NCBI GenBank assembly: GCA_019448385.1
Contig: JAGTXO010000005.1
Coordinates: 1,426,001-1,490,000, forward strand
Length of the DNA stretch: 64,000 nucleotides
Direction: 5' to 3'
Origin: Diacronema lutheri
Taxonomy: Eukaryota > Haptophyta > Pavlovophyceae > Pavlovales > Pavlovaceae
Under the pieces are notes generated by a model, which did no database searches, was not told the DNA's origin, and worked only from the letters and a program-made list of their open reading frames with translations. Below, in pieces: positions 19,114-30,128 of the stretch; positions within the stretch are counted from its first letter, which is position 1, and every line of letters begins with the position of its first letter. Both the position numbers and the translations under genes were made by a program.

Positions 19114-22100
19114 TCACCTTGATGCCTCAGTGACGCGCACGAGCGTCGCGACGGCGAAAACGGACGCGCTGATGGTGCCGACTTTGGTCTTGCGATCGGC
19201 GGCGAGCACGCTGAGCGAAACGTCGCGCTCGTCGCGCCGCGTCCTCAGCATCTCCTGGAGGTTGACGGCTGCCTCGCCAATCTGCTTCCGGCCGCTCCCA
19301 CCGCGGCCTGACGCGAAGACGAAGAAGGCGACGTCCGCCTGCTCGGCAGACGACGAGGCAAGTGCCTTGCGCAGCTCCTGCTCGCGCCGGCCGCCCGCTT
19401 CGACGCGCACGTCTCGGCGGAAGCCAAAGAGGAGCGGGCGCTTGCCGTCGCCCTTTGGCAGCGTCTCCGTCTTGAGCGCGGTCGCCTCGTCGAGATCGAG
19501 GAACTGCACCTCAATGGTCAAGTTTTCCACACTTCGATCGTTCATGAGCTTTGGCTCGAGCTGCAGCGTGTTGACGTGCACGACGATCGAGTCGTCCTTC
19601 CCGATCACGGAGATCGTGCCACCCACGGCCATGCCACCTCTGACCGTCGGCGGCGTGCGCAGCGCTTTGACGCGACTGAGCGCCTCCAGCGCGACGACCG
19701 TGACCGTGAGCGTGCCGATCGTCTGCTTGCCGTCCATCGACACAACCTTGAGCTTGGCATCGCGCTCGTCGCGCTTTGCTTCGAGCATCCGCTCCAGGTT
19801 GACGGCCGCCTCGCCAATCTGCGTACGCGCTGCTCCACTGCGCGCGGCGCCAAAGACGAAGAAGACCACGTCAGAGTCTTGCTTGTCAGCTGACTGCAGC
19901 GCGTCCCACAAGAGCCGCTCGCGAGCTGAGTTGGGCTCGACGCGCACGCCGCTGCGGAAGTCGAAGGCGAGCGGCCGCCTGCCGTCGCCCTTGGGTAGCA
20001 TCGGCGTCTTGAGCGCGCTCGCCTCATCAAGGTCGAGCAGCTCCACGTCGACGCCGACCGTCTCGATTCGCGAGTTCGCATGCACACGCGGCTCGAGCGC
20101 GAGCGAGGTGACGCGCACCGAGATGGCGTGGCCGGACGGCGCGCGCTCGCGCTCGGCGCGCTTGCTTGCGGATGCAGCGTCCGTAGGGCTGTGTGCGCGC
20201 TTGAGCACAGACAACCCGACGAGGGAGACGGTCAGGTGGCCGGCGCCGTCCGAGAGCGGCAGCCGCCGGTTGTGCTGCTCCGTGTCGGCGTGTAGCATCT
20301 GCTGCAGGTTGATGTATGCGGAGCCGAGCTGGCGCGAACCGCCGCCCGCCGACGCGGCCGCGTGCAGCACGAAGTAGACGTCCGCGTCTTCCTCGGCGGG
20401 CGCGCGTAGCGCCTCTCGCAGCGTGCGCTCCGCGTCTGAGCCGGCTGGGACGGGAAGGTCGCTCTGCAGCGCAAAGTCTATCTGCCGACGGCCGTCACCC
20501 TTTGCGAGGCTCGCGGTGCGCAGCGGCGGCGTCGCGCCGCGCTCGAGCCCGAGCACATCGACCTCGACCCACACACTGCCGATTGTCTCGTCCGCGAGCG
20601 ACTTGGCCGAGAGCTCGAGCAGGCCAACGCGTACGCGCAGCCCGCGCGCGCCAACCGCGCCGACGCCCGCGCGCCGCACATAGCGCCCGCGCACCGCGCT
20701 CTGGATGCGCACGGCCGCATTGTCGACAGCCGCATCGCCCTCGTACAACGCCGGCGCGAGCGCGGCGGCGGGCACCTGCCCGAGCGTGATGCTGAGCAAA
20801 AGAGTGCCCGTCAGGACGCCTGCACGCGCGCGCGCGCCACGTGCCGCGCGCCGCACGTGAGGCGCGCGCGCTTGGCGGGCGGAAGGGGAGGCACGGACGC
20901 GCGAGCACGCGCACCGTTCGCGTCACGCAACTGCCACTCAGTCGGCAGTGGGCGCTCGTCCTCGACGAGAGGCGTCAAGTCGACGTCCGCGTGGCCTGGC
21001 GCGCGCGGCGCGGCGCGGCCGACGCGCGCGGCGCAGGCGCGGTGGAGCGTTGAGTGCCGCGCGGCGCAGGCACGGTGGAGCGTTGAGTGCCGCGCGGCGC
21101 AGGCGCGCGGCCAGCCGCGGCGCGGCGCGGCGGCGCATCGGCGCGCGAGCCGCGCCCGCGCACCAATCGGCTCGTCGGAGCGCGCAAGGAGCGACTCGTC
21201 GTCGTCGAGCACGGTGAAGCGCAGCGGCTGCCGGCGGAGCGCGTCGCGCAGCCTGCGCGAGCGCACATCGATGACGAATGTGTGGCTCGAGGCGAAGGTC
21301 GGGCTCTCGCCGCGCCCTGGCGGCGTCTCGTAGTCGCCAAACTCGTAGAGCGAGTAGAAGACGTAGGGGCTGAGCGGCGCCTCGCCCGCGCCCGCGCCCA
21401 TCGGCCGGAGCGCGCGACAGCCGAGCACGCGCACGGTGAGCTCGCGCGGCGCGATGGCGGTCGGCGGCGTCGTGAGCTCGGGGAAGCGGCGGTAGAAGGG
21501 GACGAGCACGTGGTCCATCGGCCTGCGCATGCGCATCGTGAGGCGAAGCGTGCCGATCGTGCGGCCGAGACCGTCCGTCGAGACGAGCGCGGGCGCGAGC
21601 TTGAGCCGTCCGCCCGAGCCGCCGCCGACGATGCCGCTCGCGTCGGTGTGGTGGAAGGCGGGCGAGAGCAGTGCGGCAAGCGGCACGGTCGCGCGCGCGA
21701 CGAGCAGCTCGTCCGTGCCGCGCGCCTGGTGCAGCTCGAGCGCGAGGGAGTGCGTGCGCAGATAATGGAGCAGCAGGTCGTCCGCCGTCACGATGAACTG
21801 CGCGAGCAAGTCGTAGAGCGGCGTGTGGCCGTCAGCCATCGCTGTCGTCTGCGACTCGTGCTGGTAAAAGTCGACCGTCACGAACGTGCGCGGCGCCGCG
21901 CCGGGGAACGCGTCGCGCGCGAGGTCGGCGGCGAGGACGTGCAGCTCGAAGAGGTTCTCCTCGTCGCGCACGTCGAGCTCGGAGGTCTCGCCCTCCGAGA
22001 TGATCGACGGCGCGACGGAGGCGGCGCCGCTCGGCGCGCGCGGCGCGAGCCGGCCGGCGCGCGCGCGCGCGCCCGGCGCGCGCGCGCCCGCGTCGACGGC

Positions 22101-24184
22101 CGCGCGCTCCGCCTCGGCGATCGACGCGAGCCCTCCAGGCCTGAGGAGGAGCTCCTTGCGCAGCTGCCCGATCTCCGCCTCCTTCCCATCGAGCTGCCGA
22201 GCGCGGACTGCCATCGTGTCCGAGTGCTCGAGGTGCGCAGCGTCGAGCTCCTCGCGCAGCTGCGCGTTCATGTTCTGCGCGAGGATGAGCAGCTGCTCGC
22301 TCTTGTTGAGCGCGAGCGCAAGCTCCGAGTTTTGCACGAGGACTCCGTTCACGTGCCGCCGTTGCGCCGGCGGCAGCGAGCGGAGGAGTGCGTCCTCGTC
22401 GGTCGAGAGCATCTCGCGCTCTGCGCCGCCACCGCCGCCGCCGTCGCCCGTGCCGCCGGCGCGCGCGCCGTCGCCGCCACCGCCGCCGCGCGGCGCGCGC
22501 GGCGCGCCGGCCACGCCACCACCCTCGCGCACGACGGCAAGCGCGCGCATCAGCTCCTCAGGCGAGACGCCCGCGTCGCCCGTGTACAGCGCGAGCTGCT
22601 CCTGGTAGCGTGCCGCGAGCGACCGCTCCGACTCAAGGTCGGACGCGAGCCGCTCGCGCCCGCGGTTGACAACGGCGAGCTCCGCGCGCACGTTTGACGC
22701 GGCGTGCTCCTGCGCGCGCGCGCGCTCCTTGGCGTCAGCCGCCTCTTCCTCGGCGGTCTTGAGCTGCGCGTGGAGCTTGGCCACCACGCGCTGCTTGTCC
22801 GCGAGGTCCCTGCGCATGTTGGTCAGCTCAGCAGAATCGGCGTCGGAGAGCGCGACCGCGAGCAACGAGCGGTTCTCCTCCTCCAAACGGCGGCGCGCCT
22901 CGCGCTCGCCGTCGAGGAGCGTGCGCAGCTCGTCCACCTCGTCGGAGCGCACGTGCCGCATCTGCGCCTCCTGCTCGAGGCGCGACGTCTTGATGCGCTC
23001 CTGCGCGTCCGCGCACCGCGCACGGGCGGCGAGCGAAGCGGAGCCGCGCGCGTCGGGCGCGTCGGGCGCATGGCGCGGCGCCTGCGCAACGCGCGGCCGC
23101 GCCGCGCCGCGTCGCGGGCTGGCGGGGCACGGCCGCGGCCTTTGTGGGCAGAGCGCGGTGCGCGCACCTCGCGCAGCAGCCGGTTCAAGTCCTGCAGCTG
23201 CGTGACCGCCTTGTCGTGGTTGTCGCGCAGCGCGTCGAAGCGACCACCGAGCGCATCGAGCTTGTGCTGCACGTGCGCGAGCTGCGCGCCTTTCTCGCGC
23301 ACGAGGCGGCGAAGCTCGACGACGGTTGCCGACTCGTTGGCCGAAACGGGCGCCTGCAGCATCTCGACGCGGTGCTCCTCGAGGCCAGCGCGCACCGCGG
23401 CGGCGATCGACTCAGCCGGCACCGCGCCGGGCTGCGCGGCCGCAGCGGCCGCCGCACTCGCCATCGCGCCGCCGAGGCGCGGCGGCGAGAGCGCGGCGCG
23501 CGTGCCGGCCTTGAGCACCTCGATCTGGCGCTCCTTGGCCTCGAGCAGCTCGAGCAATCGCGCGACCGACGCGCCATCCTCCGCCGGCGCGCCGCCGCCG
23601 CCGCCGCCCGCGCGCCGGCGCGGCGTGCCCGCAGCAGAGCGCGGCGTGTGCGGCGCCGAGCGCGGCGTAGGCTCCGGCCGCTCGCGGTCGGCGCTGATCG
23701 AGCGCGGCGTGTCGGCGCCGCCGCCGTGCGACGTGCGCGGGCGCTCGGGAGCTTGCACCTGCGCGCCCGGCACGGCGAGCAGCGCCTTGCGCCCCGCCTG
23801 CGCGCGCCGGCCGGCGTTGGACGCGCGCGCGGCCGGCGTCGCCGAGATCGTCTTGTAGTAGGCGACCTGGTTGGTGAGCTTCTCGGTCTTCGCCTCCATC
23901 TGCGCGAGCTGCGCGCGGAGCTCATCGATCTGCTGCTCCCTGGTCGCGTCGCGCAGCGCCGCGCGGTCCGCCGGCGTCTCGACGGGCCCGTGCCGCTTCA
24001 TGTCGGCGGTGATCCGGACCATCTTGGTCGCGAGCTGCTTGGTCTTCTCCTCTTGCTCGGCGTTGCGCTTCTTGAGCTGCTGGTTGGCCTCGCGCAGCGT
24101 AAACACTTCGTCCATCAGCTCGCGCGGGTCGCGGCCGGCCGCCTCGGGCCACGCCTCGCGCGGCCGGCGCGCGTTGGTCGCCAT
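19114..24184 (-). CDS. RPGRIP1L: RPGRIP1L-like ciliary transition-zone protein
   Basis: Exons 24184-23168, 23000-21164, 20995-20915 and 20819-19114 have GT-AG introns of 167, 168 and 95 bp; the total is 1546 residues in one frame. The N-terminus carries the RPGRIP1 hallmark (LKKRNAEQEEKTKQLATKM) and long coiled coils to about residue 650. A C2 domain follows (ENLFELHVLAADLARD, FVTVDFYQHESQTT, YDLLAQFIVTADD), then a second C2 (ELTVRVLGCRALRP, YVFYSLYEFGDYET, GVLTGTLLLSITLG). An IQ-like motif (VDNAAVRIQSAVRGRYVRR) precedes three tandem C2-like units of about 160-190 residues resembling the C-terminal RPGR-interacting domain. RPGRIP1L organises the ciliary transition zone gate. The protein is longer than the human one (about 1300 residues) because of the extra C-terminal units. 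Confidence 0.88.
21027..21092. repeat. 33-bp tandem duplication in an RPGRIP1L intron
   Basis: The string ggtggagcgttgagtgcc recurs with a 33-bp period (about 21041 and 21074), with a partial third unit, inside intron 2 of the RPGRIP1L-like gene. One base differs between the two full copies. Confidence 0.85.
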
Positions 24185-24263
24185 CAGCGATAAACGGGCG
24201 TTTTGAACCCCCGCCGCGGGCTTTTCGCGTTCGAACGCCCGCCCTCGACGAAGTGGACAGCCG
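24185..24263. promoter_or_regulatory. 79-bp bidirectional promoter gap with TTTGAA
   Basis: Separates the RPGRIP1L-like and PP2C starts. Contains gcgttttgaacccccgcc (TTTGAA at 24202-24207) and a short palindromic cgttcgaacg. Confidence 0.4.
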
Positions 24264-25741
24264 ATGGCGATGCACGACACAAAGCGGCATCGGCGCGACC
24301 CACTGTACGACCTGTGCAACGGCGCGAGCCCGATGATGATCTCGCCCATGTCGATGCATCGCACGCCGCCGCGCGACCTCTCCTTTGGCAAGAGCATGCT
24401 TGCGCCCGCTGTCACGCCGCAGCGTGGCGGCTGTTCGCAAGCGGCCGCGATCGGCATCCAGTGGGGCACGGCGTCGTCAATCGGCCCGCGCCAGCGCATG
24501 GAGGACTTTGGCACGGTGAGCGTGGGCGACGGTGACGCCATCTTTGGTGTCTTTGACGGCCACGGCGGCAGCTACTGCGCCGAGTTCTGCCAGCAGCGCT
24601 TGCACCACATCATCCGCAAGCAGGATTGCTTCCCGTTGGACGTCACGAGCGCGATCATCCGCGCGTACGGCGACGCCGACGGGGTCTTGCTCGACGAGCT
24701 CGTGCGCCAGGACGCCTGCGGAGGCACGTGTGCGCTCGTCGCCGTCGTCACCCACACCCACATCTACGTGGGCAACGTTGGCGACAGCCGCGCGGTGTAC
24801 TCGGTCGAGGGCGAGGGTGTCTTTGAGCTCTCGCAGGACCACACGCCCGCAAACGTGACGGAGGCGCGGAGAGTCGGCGCTGGTGCGCGCACGCGTCCGC
24901 GCCCTCTGCAGCCGCGTCCGCTCGCGCCGTCCGTGCCTGCGCCGCGCGCGCCGACCGCGCTCGCCGTGGCGCGCGCGCGCCGGGACTCGTCGTGTGCGCA
25001 AGTGCAGCGGGCGGCGTCGTCGCGTGCGGGATGGTCACGCTGCCCGACGACAACGGCGAGCTGCCGATCACGCGCGCGCTCGGCGACGTGCGCATGAAGG
25101 CCATTGATCCAAAGGACCGGCTCAATCCGCAGATGCAGGTGGGCGCGCGCGCGAAACCGCGACCACACATGCCGCGCAGCGGCAGCGGCATGCGTCGCAC
25201 CGGAGCGGCGGCGCTCACCGCGCGCGCGCGCCACGCGGCCGGCGCGCCGCACTGCGCGCAGGTGGTGAGCTCGATGCCCGAGCTGTGCGTCGTGCCGCGC
25301 TCGACGAGCGCGCAGGGCTTCTTGGTCATCGCCTCTGACGGCGTGTGGAGCTGCTGCAAGTCGGACGAGGCGTACGCGATCGTCGCGCGGCAGCTCAACG
25401 CGGACGGCAATCCACAGCGCGCAGCCGACCAGCTGCTCGCGCACGTCGTGATGGAGTGCCACACATCGGACAACGTCTTCATCACCGTCGTGCTGATCGC
25501 GCCCTTTGAGCCCGAACTCACGGCGGCGAGGGGCACGCCGAGCGCGCCGCCGCCCATGCCGCGCACCGCGCGGCCGCTGAGTGGAGCGCACACGCCGCCG
25601 ACCAACTCGCCGCTCGTCCCCGCGCGCGCGTCGCTCGCGGACGCGAGCGCAGACGTGTGCGGCAGGGGGGGCGCGCGCTCGGCGCGCGCGGCGCCTCCGC
25701 CCACCGCCATCGCAACCTTTGCGCTGGTTGGCGAAAGCTGA
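24264..25741 (+). CDS. PP2C-family Ser/Thr protein phosphatase, three exons
   Basis: Exons 24264-24882, 25008-25138 and 25262-25741 with GT-AG junctions give 409 residues. The metal-binding motifs are RMEDFG (E80, D81) and VFDGHGG (D98). GGTCALVAVV and VGNVGDSRAVY follow; the first splice restores ARRVGAAGGVVACG; LPITRALGD, ASDGVWSC and SDNVFITVVLI complete the PPM fold. The protein would be a Mg/Mn-dependent monomeric phosphatase. An N-terminal extension of 60 residues and a Pro/Ser/Ala-rich C-terminal tail of 80 residues are probably disordered and regulatory. No membrane or targeting segment is evident. The gene is head-to-head with RPGRIP1L and convergent with the antenna gene. Confidence 0.88.
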
Positions 25742-26010
25742 GCTGTGAATGTGAGCTGTGAGCGTGGGCGGCGTGGCGTCGCGACACGCCAACGGACGTG
25801 GGCCACGCTCAGCGTCGGCAGGCGAGCTGAGAGTGCCAGCGCGAGAGCCTCCGAGACGCACGTTCGCAGTCAAGTCTGCCCAGGCGTCGAGGCGTCACGG
25901 CCTGAGTGGCGCACTGCGGGCACGGCAGCGTCCAGCGCCACCCTCGTGACCGGTCCTGGACGGAGCTTTGCGCTTCGCGCGGCCATGTGGCGTGCCGGAG
26001 CGCGCGCAGT

Positions 26011-26744
26011 TCAGTTGAAACCCTGGAGCACCGGGTGGCCGGTGATGAACACCTGGTGAAGCATGCCGCCGAAGGCGAGCATCGCAAGGCGGCCGTTCTT
26101 GAGCTCCTTGAGCTCGAGGTCGGTGGAACCGCCCATCCTGAGCGGGTCAAAGCCAACCTTGCCGGGCACGCGCGCCGGGTCGGAGAACATGTCGCTCATC
26201 GTCATCTTGCCGCCGTTAGAGAAGAGCTCGAAGATGCCGATGGCGAGGAGGATCTGCGCCCAGGCCTCGACGGGCACCTTGGCAAACGCCTCAATCGGGT
26301 TGGGCGAGTCGTAGTACGGGCCGCCGAGCCGCACAAACTCGGGCACAACCAGCCCGACCACGCCGAGCATCGACACGCGGCCGTGCTTCAGCTCGGCCTC
26401 GCGCAGCCACTTGAGATCCATCGATTCCGAGAGATAAAGCGGGTCAAAGCCGACGTCGCCCAGCATGCCCTTACCGAGCTTTGAGGCCTTCTCCAGGAAT
26501 GGCACTGCGGGCATCATCTCCATGCGCACCGCGCTGCGCGGCGCGACGGGCTGCGGGGGCGCGCGGCGCCGCGGCGCGCGCACGGCGGCGATGCAGCACG
26601 TGAGGGCGAGCCATATTGGACATCTGCCGATGCCACACGTGCCAGCAAAGCTGCCGCGCCGGTGCGCGCGCCGCTCGGCGCCTTCGCGCGCACCCGCGCA
26701 GGGCCGGAGAAGGCCAGCGTCGACGCGGCGAAGACGGCGAGCAT
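26011..26744 (-). CDS. Fucoxanthin chlorophyll a/c-binding (LHC) protein
   Basis: Exon 1 is 26744-26694 (MLAVFAASTLAFSGPAR) and exon 2 is 26550-26011; the GT-AG intron is in phase 0 and the product has 196 residues. The join gives FSGPARPVAPRSAVRMEMM, a typical plastid bipartite presequence end. LHC motifs follow: GDVGFDPLYL, helix 1 with LREAELKHGRVSMLGVVG, a central helix (WAQILLAIGIFELF), PGKVGFDPLRMG, and helix 3 with LKELKNGRLAMLAFGGML. The conserved E and R of the ExxHGR/ExxNGR pairs bind chlorophyll and hold helices 1 and 3 together. The protein sits in the thylakoid membrane and collects light with fucoxanthin and chlorophyll c. It is the best marker of the organism's lineage in the window. 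Confidence 0.92.
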
Positions 26745-26916
26745 CGTTTATTACGAAATTATCGTGAAGAAGTGGAGGGGGTGTGGGCTTTTGAAATTCG
26801 TGCAGGTGAAGGCGCGTCGGGAGCTCCAACCCGGAACGGCTGCCGCTTTTGAAATAAACATTGTCCCGACCTGGACGAGGACCCGCCTCCCTCTGCCCAC
26901 CAGCGCACGTCCACTC
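26745..26916. promoter_or_regulatory. 172-bp bidirectional promoter gap with two TTTGAA elements
   Basis: An unusually AT-rich gap for this window (cgtttattacgaaattatc, cttttgaaataaac) between the divergent antenna and vWA genes. TTTGAA occurs at 26790-26795 (followed by attcgtgcagg) and 26848-26853. Confidence 0.45.
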
Positions 26917-28833
26917 ATGTCCGCCTTCGTGCTCGCCATGGATTGCGACGCCAAGCAGCGCGGCGCCAAGTCCAGCGGCGGCAAGACGCGCGGCGAGAAC
27001 GGCGCGCCCGAGTACACCGTTGCCGGCGCCGGCGACCCGCGCGTCGCGCTCTTCTACAAGCTCGTGCGCGGGCTCGCCGCGGACGACCTGCGGGGCCTCG
27101 TCCGCGCGGTTGAGGACAAGTTTGAGGAGACGCGCGATGTCGCCTTGCTGGTCGACCTGTTCCTCCTCGCGTTCCAGACGCGTGCGACGCGCGGCGACGG
27201 CAAGGGCGAGAAGGCGCTCTTCGTTGAGCTGCTCCTCGTCCTGCACGGCACGTACCCGCTCACTGTGTGCCGGCTTGTCGAGCTCGTACCGGCGTACGGG
27301 TACTGGAAGGACCTCCTCCTCTTGCTCGAGCAGCTTGCCGCGGCGGGAGATGGTGACGAGGCAATCAAGGCGCTGGAGGCGCGCATCCTCGCCATTTTTG
27401 CTGCCAAGCTCGACGAGGACGACGCCAAGCTGCGCGACGCGGTCGCTGCAGGCGAGCGGCCCGCACTCTCGCTCGCGGCCAAGTGGGCGCCGCGCGAGGG
27501 CCGCCACTTCGGCGCGCAAGCCAAGGCGCTGGCAAGCATACTCTTCCCGCGCGCGCCCGACGACGCCGCCGCGCGACGCCTCTACCGCCGGCGCGTCGCG
27601 TCGCTCAACCGCGCGCTCGAGACGGCCGAGGTGCTGATGTCTGCGCACCGCTACTCGGAGCTCGCCTTTGAGCGCGTACCGGCGCTGTGCTTGAAGCGCA
27701 ACCGCAAGGCGTTTTTGAACGAGCGGGTGAAGGGTAAGCTTACGCTTGCGCTCTTCGAGACGGGTGACCGCTTCCCTGACGACGCGGACCGCGTGGACGC
27801 GCGCAAGAAGCTGCGCAAGATTGCAGGTCGGCCGGGCGGGTTGCAGCTGCACGGCGCCGCGCTGCAGCCGCACGAGATCGCGCGCGAGGCGATGAAGAAA
27901 GGGCGCAGTACCCTCTCGGCGGCGGAAGTCGAGGTGCTCGACGCGCAGTGGGAGTCCCTCCGCGCCTCCGTGCGCGAGCAGCTCGCCAAGGTGGCCGCCG
28001 AACGCGTCGCGGACTGCGTGGGCGACGGAGCCGACGACTGCGTGGCGCGCGCGCCCAACCGCATCGACCTGGGCAAGCTTGTCGCGCTCGTGGACGTCTC
28101 GGGGAGCATGGCCGGCACGCCGATGGAGGTGGCGATCGCGCTCGGCATCCTCGTCTCCGAGCTGAGCGAGCCCGGGTTCGCGCATCGCGTGCTCACGTTC
28201 GAGGCCAAGCCGCGCTGGGTCGACCTCTCGTCGCACCGCGGCATCGTCGCAAAGGTGCGCGCGACGCGCGACGCGCCGTGGGGTGGCAACACCAACTTTG
28301 CCCGGGCGTGCGATCGCATCCTCGACGCTGCGGTCGAGGCCAAGCTCACGCCGGACCAGATCCCAGACCTGATCGTCTTCTCGGACATGCAGTTTGATGC
28401 GGCCGGCGGGCTCGGCAGCAGCACTTGGGAGACGCATTTCGAGCGGCTGCAGCGCCGGTTCAACGAGGTGGGGCGCAAAGTGTGCGGGCAGCCCTACCCC
28501 GCGCCACGCATTATCTTCTGGAACCTGCGCGCGAACACCGTCGGGCTGCCGGCGCAGGCAGGCTCGCCCAACGTACAGCTGCTCTCGGGCTTCTCTCCCG
28601 CGCTCCTCAAGCTCGTCCTCCAAGGCGAAGAGCTGGTCGCCATCGAAGACGAGGTGGCGGCGGAGGACGGCAAGGCGCGCGTCCTCAAGGTCGGGCCGAC
28701 GCCATACACGACGCTGCGCCAAGCGCTCGACGCGCCCGCCTTTGACGCCGTCCGCGTGGCAATCGCCGACGTCGGCGAGGGTGCGCTTTGCGATTACGAA
28801 TGTGTGACCTTTGAGGGCTTCGCGGCAGTCTGA
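26917..28833 (+). CDS. vWA-domain protein of the DUF2828 type
   Basis: 638 residues in one exon, starting MSAFVLAMDCDAK. The N-terminal half is helical (DPRVALFYKLVRGL, RDVALLVDLFLLAFQTRATRGDGKGEKALF, YGYWKDLLLLLEQL, RVASLNRALETAEVLMSAHRYSEL, FERVPALCLKRNRKAFL). The C-terminal half is a von Willebrand factor A domain with MIDAS residues DVSGSM (D393), a Thr-bearing GGNTNFARACDRIL and IVFSDMQFD. This arrangement matches the DUF2828/DUF7788 family of plants, fungi and large viruses, whose function is unknown. No targeting signal is seen. The stop is only 16 bp from the stop of the convergent epimerase gene. Confidence 0.82.
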   Translation: MSAFVLAMDCDAKQRGAKSSGGKTRGENGAPEYTVAGAGDPRVALFYKLVRGLAADDLRGLVRAVEDKFEETRDVALLVDLFLLAFQTRATRGDGKGEKALFVELLLVLHGTYPLTVCRLVELVPAYGYWKDLLLLLEQLAAAGDGDEAIKALEARILAIFAAKLDEDDAKLRDAVAAGERPALSLAAKWAPREGRHFGAQAKALASILFPRAPDDAAARRLYRRRVASLNRALETAEVLMSAHRYSELAFERVPALCLKRNRKAFLNERVKGKLTLALFETGDRFPDDADRVDARKKLRKIAGRPGGLQLHGAALQPHEIAREAMKKGRSTLSAAEVEVLDAQWESLRASVREQLAKVAAERVADCVGDGADDCVARAPNRIDLGKLVALVDVSGSMAGTPMEVAIALGILVSELSEPGFAHRVLTFEAKPRWVDLSSHRGIVAKVRATRDAPWGGNTNFARACDRILDAAVEAKLTPDQIPDLIVFSDMQFDAAGGLGSSTWETHFERLQRRFNEVGRKVCGQPYPAPRIIFWNLRANTVGLPAQAGSPNVQLLSGFSPALLKLVLQGEELVAIEDEVAAEDGKARVLKVGPTPYTTLRQALDAPAFDAVRVAIADVGEGALCDYECVTFEGFAAV

Positions 28834-28849
28834 GGGGTTCGAGTGCGGA

Positions 28850-29877
28850 TCAGGCGGCGACCTTCTTGCCCCTGTGCGGCGACGACGACGGCGCGCGCAT
28901 CGCGTGTGGATCAGAGCCTGGGCGCGCGCGTGCTCCGCGATGCAGCGCGCGCTGCGGTCCGCCGCGCGCGCGCGCGCGCGCGCAGAAGGGCGCGCGCACT
29001 TGTTCGGCTCAAAGATGTACTTGACGAGCGAGTCCTTGATGGAGAGAAGCTCGGGAAATTCAGCCTTGAGCTTGGTGCAATCGAGCTCATTGTTCGAGCG
29101 CGCGGCGACGATGACCTTGGCCTGCTCCTCGAGCGAAAAGTTGCGCCACGTGAACGCCGGGTCGTAATAGTCCTTGTACATTTGCAAGATCTCGTTGTGC
29201 GAGACGACGCCCGGGTTGGTGAAGTTGTACACGCCGGTCAGGCCGCGCCGGGCCATCTCGAGCGAGATGGGCATCATCTCTGGCAACACGGTCATCGAGT
29301 TTGGGATGTTGACCACCTTTTCGTACTTGGAGATCTTGTAGATGAAGTTGCGGTGGAACGAGAGGTCGTCGCCGATCGGCATGCGCACGCGGAGGATGCA
29401 CACGTTCGGATAGTTGCGCATCATGTCTTCGACCAGTGCTTTTGTGTGCGAGTAGAAGGAGCCGTGAAAGTTGGGCGTGTCCTCCTCCTTGAAGCCGATG
29501 CCGCTGCCCAGCGGGTGCGCGTCGTCGTACTCGAAGATGCAGCCGGTCGCGAAGAGCGTGACGTGGATGCCGCGCTCGTTGGCAACGTCGGCAACGTTCA
29601 TTGTGCCGATCACGTTGACGCGCAGCGTCTCCTCCTTGTGCGACTCGCACCAGTCCACGTTTGGCCGGCCCGTCACGCCAGCTGCATTGAGGATGTGCGT
29701 CGGCTTCACGCGCTCAAACTCCTCCACGAGTGCTGCGCGGTCCTCGAGCCGCGCGCTGGCAAACTGGAATTTGACCCCCTTGTTCGCGCACAGCTCACCG
29801 AGCTGGCCGCCGAGCCAGCCCGACTTGCCAAAGATGAGCACGTTCATGTCGGCCTCGGCGACAGGCGCGAACGGCAT
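28850..29877 (-). CDS. NRS/ER-type nucleotide-rhamnose synthase (3,5-epimerase/4-reductase)
   Basis: Exon 1 is 29877-29000 and a tiny exon 2 of 22 nt is 28871-28850; the splice restores FEPNKGKKVAA and a stop, 299 residues. The NAD(P)-binding loop is MNVLIFGKSGWLGGQLG, a variant of GxxGxxG typical of plant UER1/NRS-ER proteins; ILNAAGVTGRPNVDWCESHK, VTLFATGCIFEYDDAHPLG, the catalytic YSHTK and VLRVRMPIGDD follow. These enzymes convert UDP- or dTDP-4-keto-6-deoxyglucose to the rhamnose nucleotide, feeding cell-surface polysaccharides. The start ATG at 29877 is the one closest to the family N-terminus; a TTG 33 nt upstream is open but unlikely. The intron carries a (GC)n run. Confidence 0.9.
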
Positions 29878-30128
29878 CCCGCGCTGTGTCGAGGCGTTGC
29901 AACTAGGCAACGATGGGACCCCCCAAAAAAGAAAGTTCAGTGAAGTCCCTCAACGATGCGTCGCGGGCACAGCCGTGCGACTTTCAGGCCGCCGTGTGAC
30001 GGCATGCGCAGCCCAGACCGTGCTCCTGCCAGCTGCGGGGCCTGCCAACGCGCGCAAGATTGCTTCAACCGGGGCCAGACGTCTCGGCTCGCCGCCGGGG
30101 CGCACGCCCACTCGCCACGCGGCCACGC

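Noticed and set aside
26551-28849. Minus-strand frame joining the antenna gene to the epimerase
   Set aside because: It is the mirror of the vWA gene; both flanking genes have their own starts, introns and stops.
28836-28850. B-box-like GGGGTTCGAG suggesting a tRNA gene
   Set aside because: No A box, no cloverleaf pairing, and it lies in the 16-bp gap between two stop codons.
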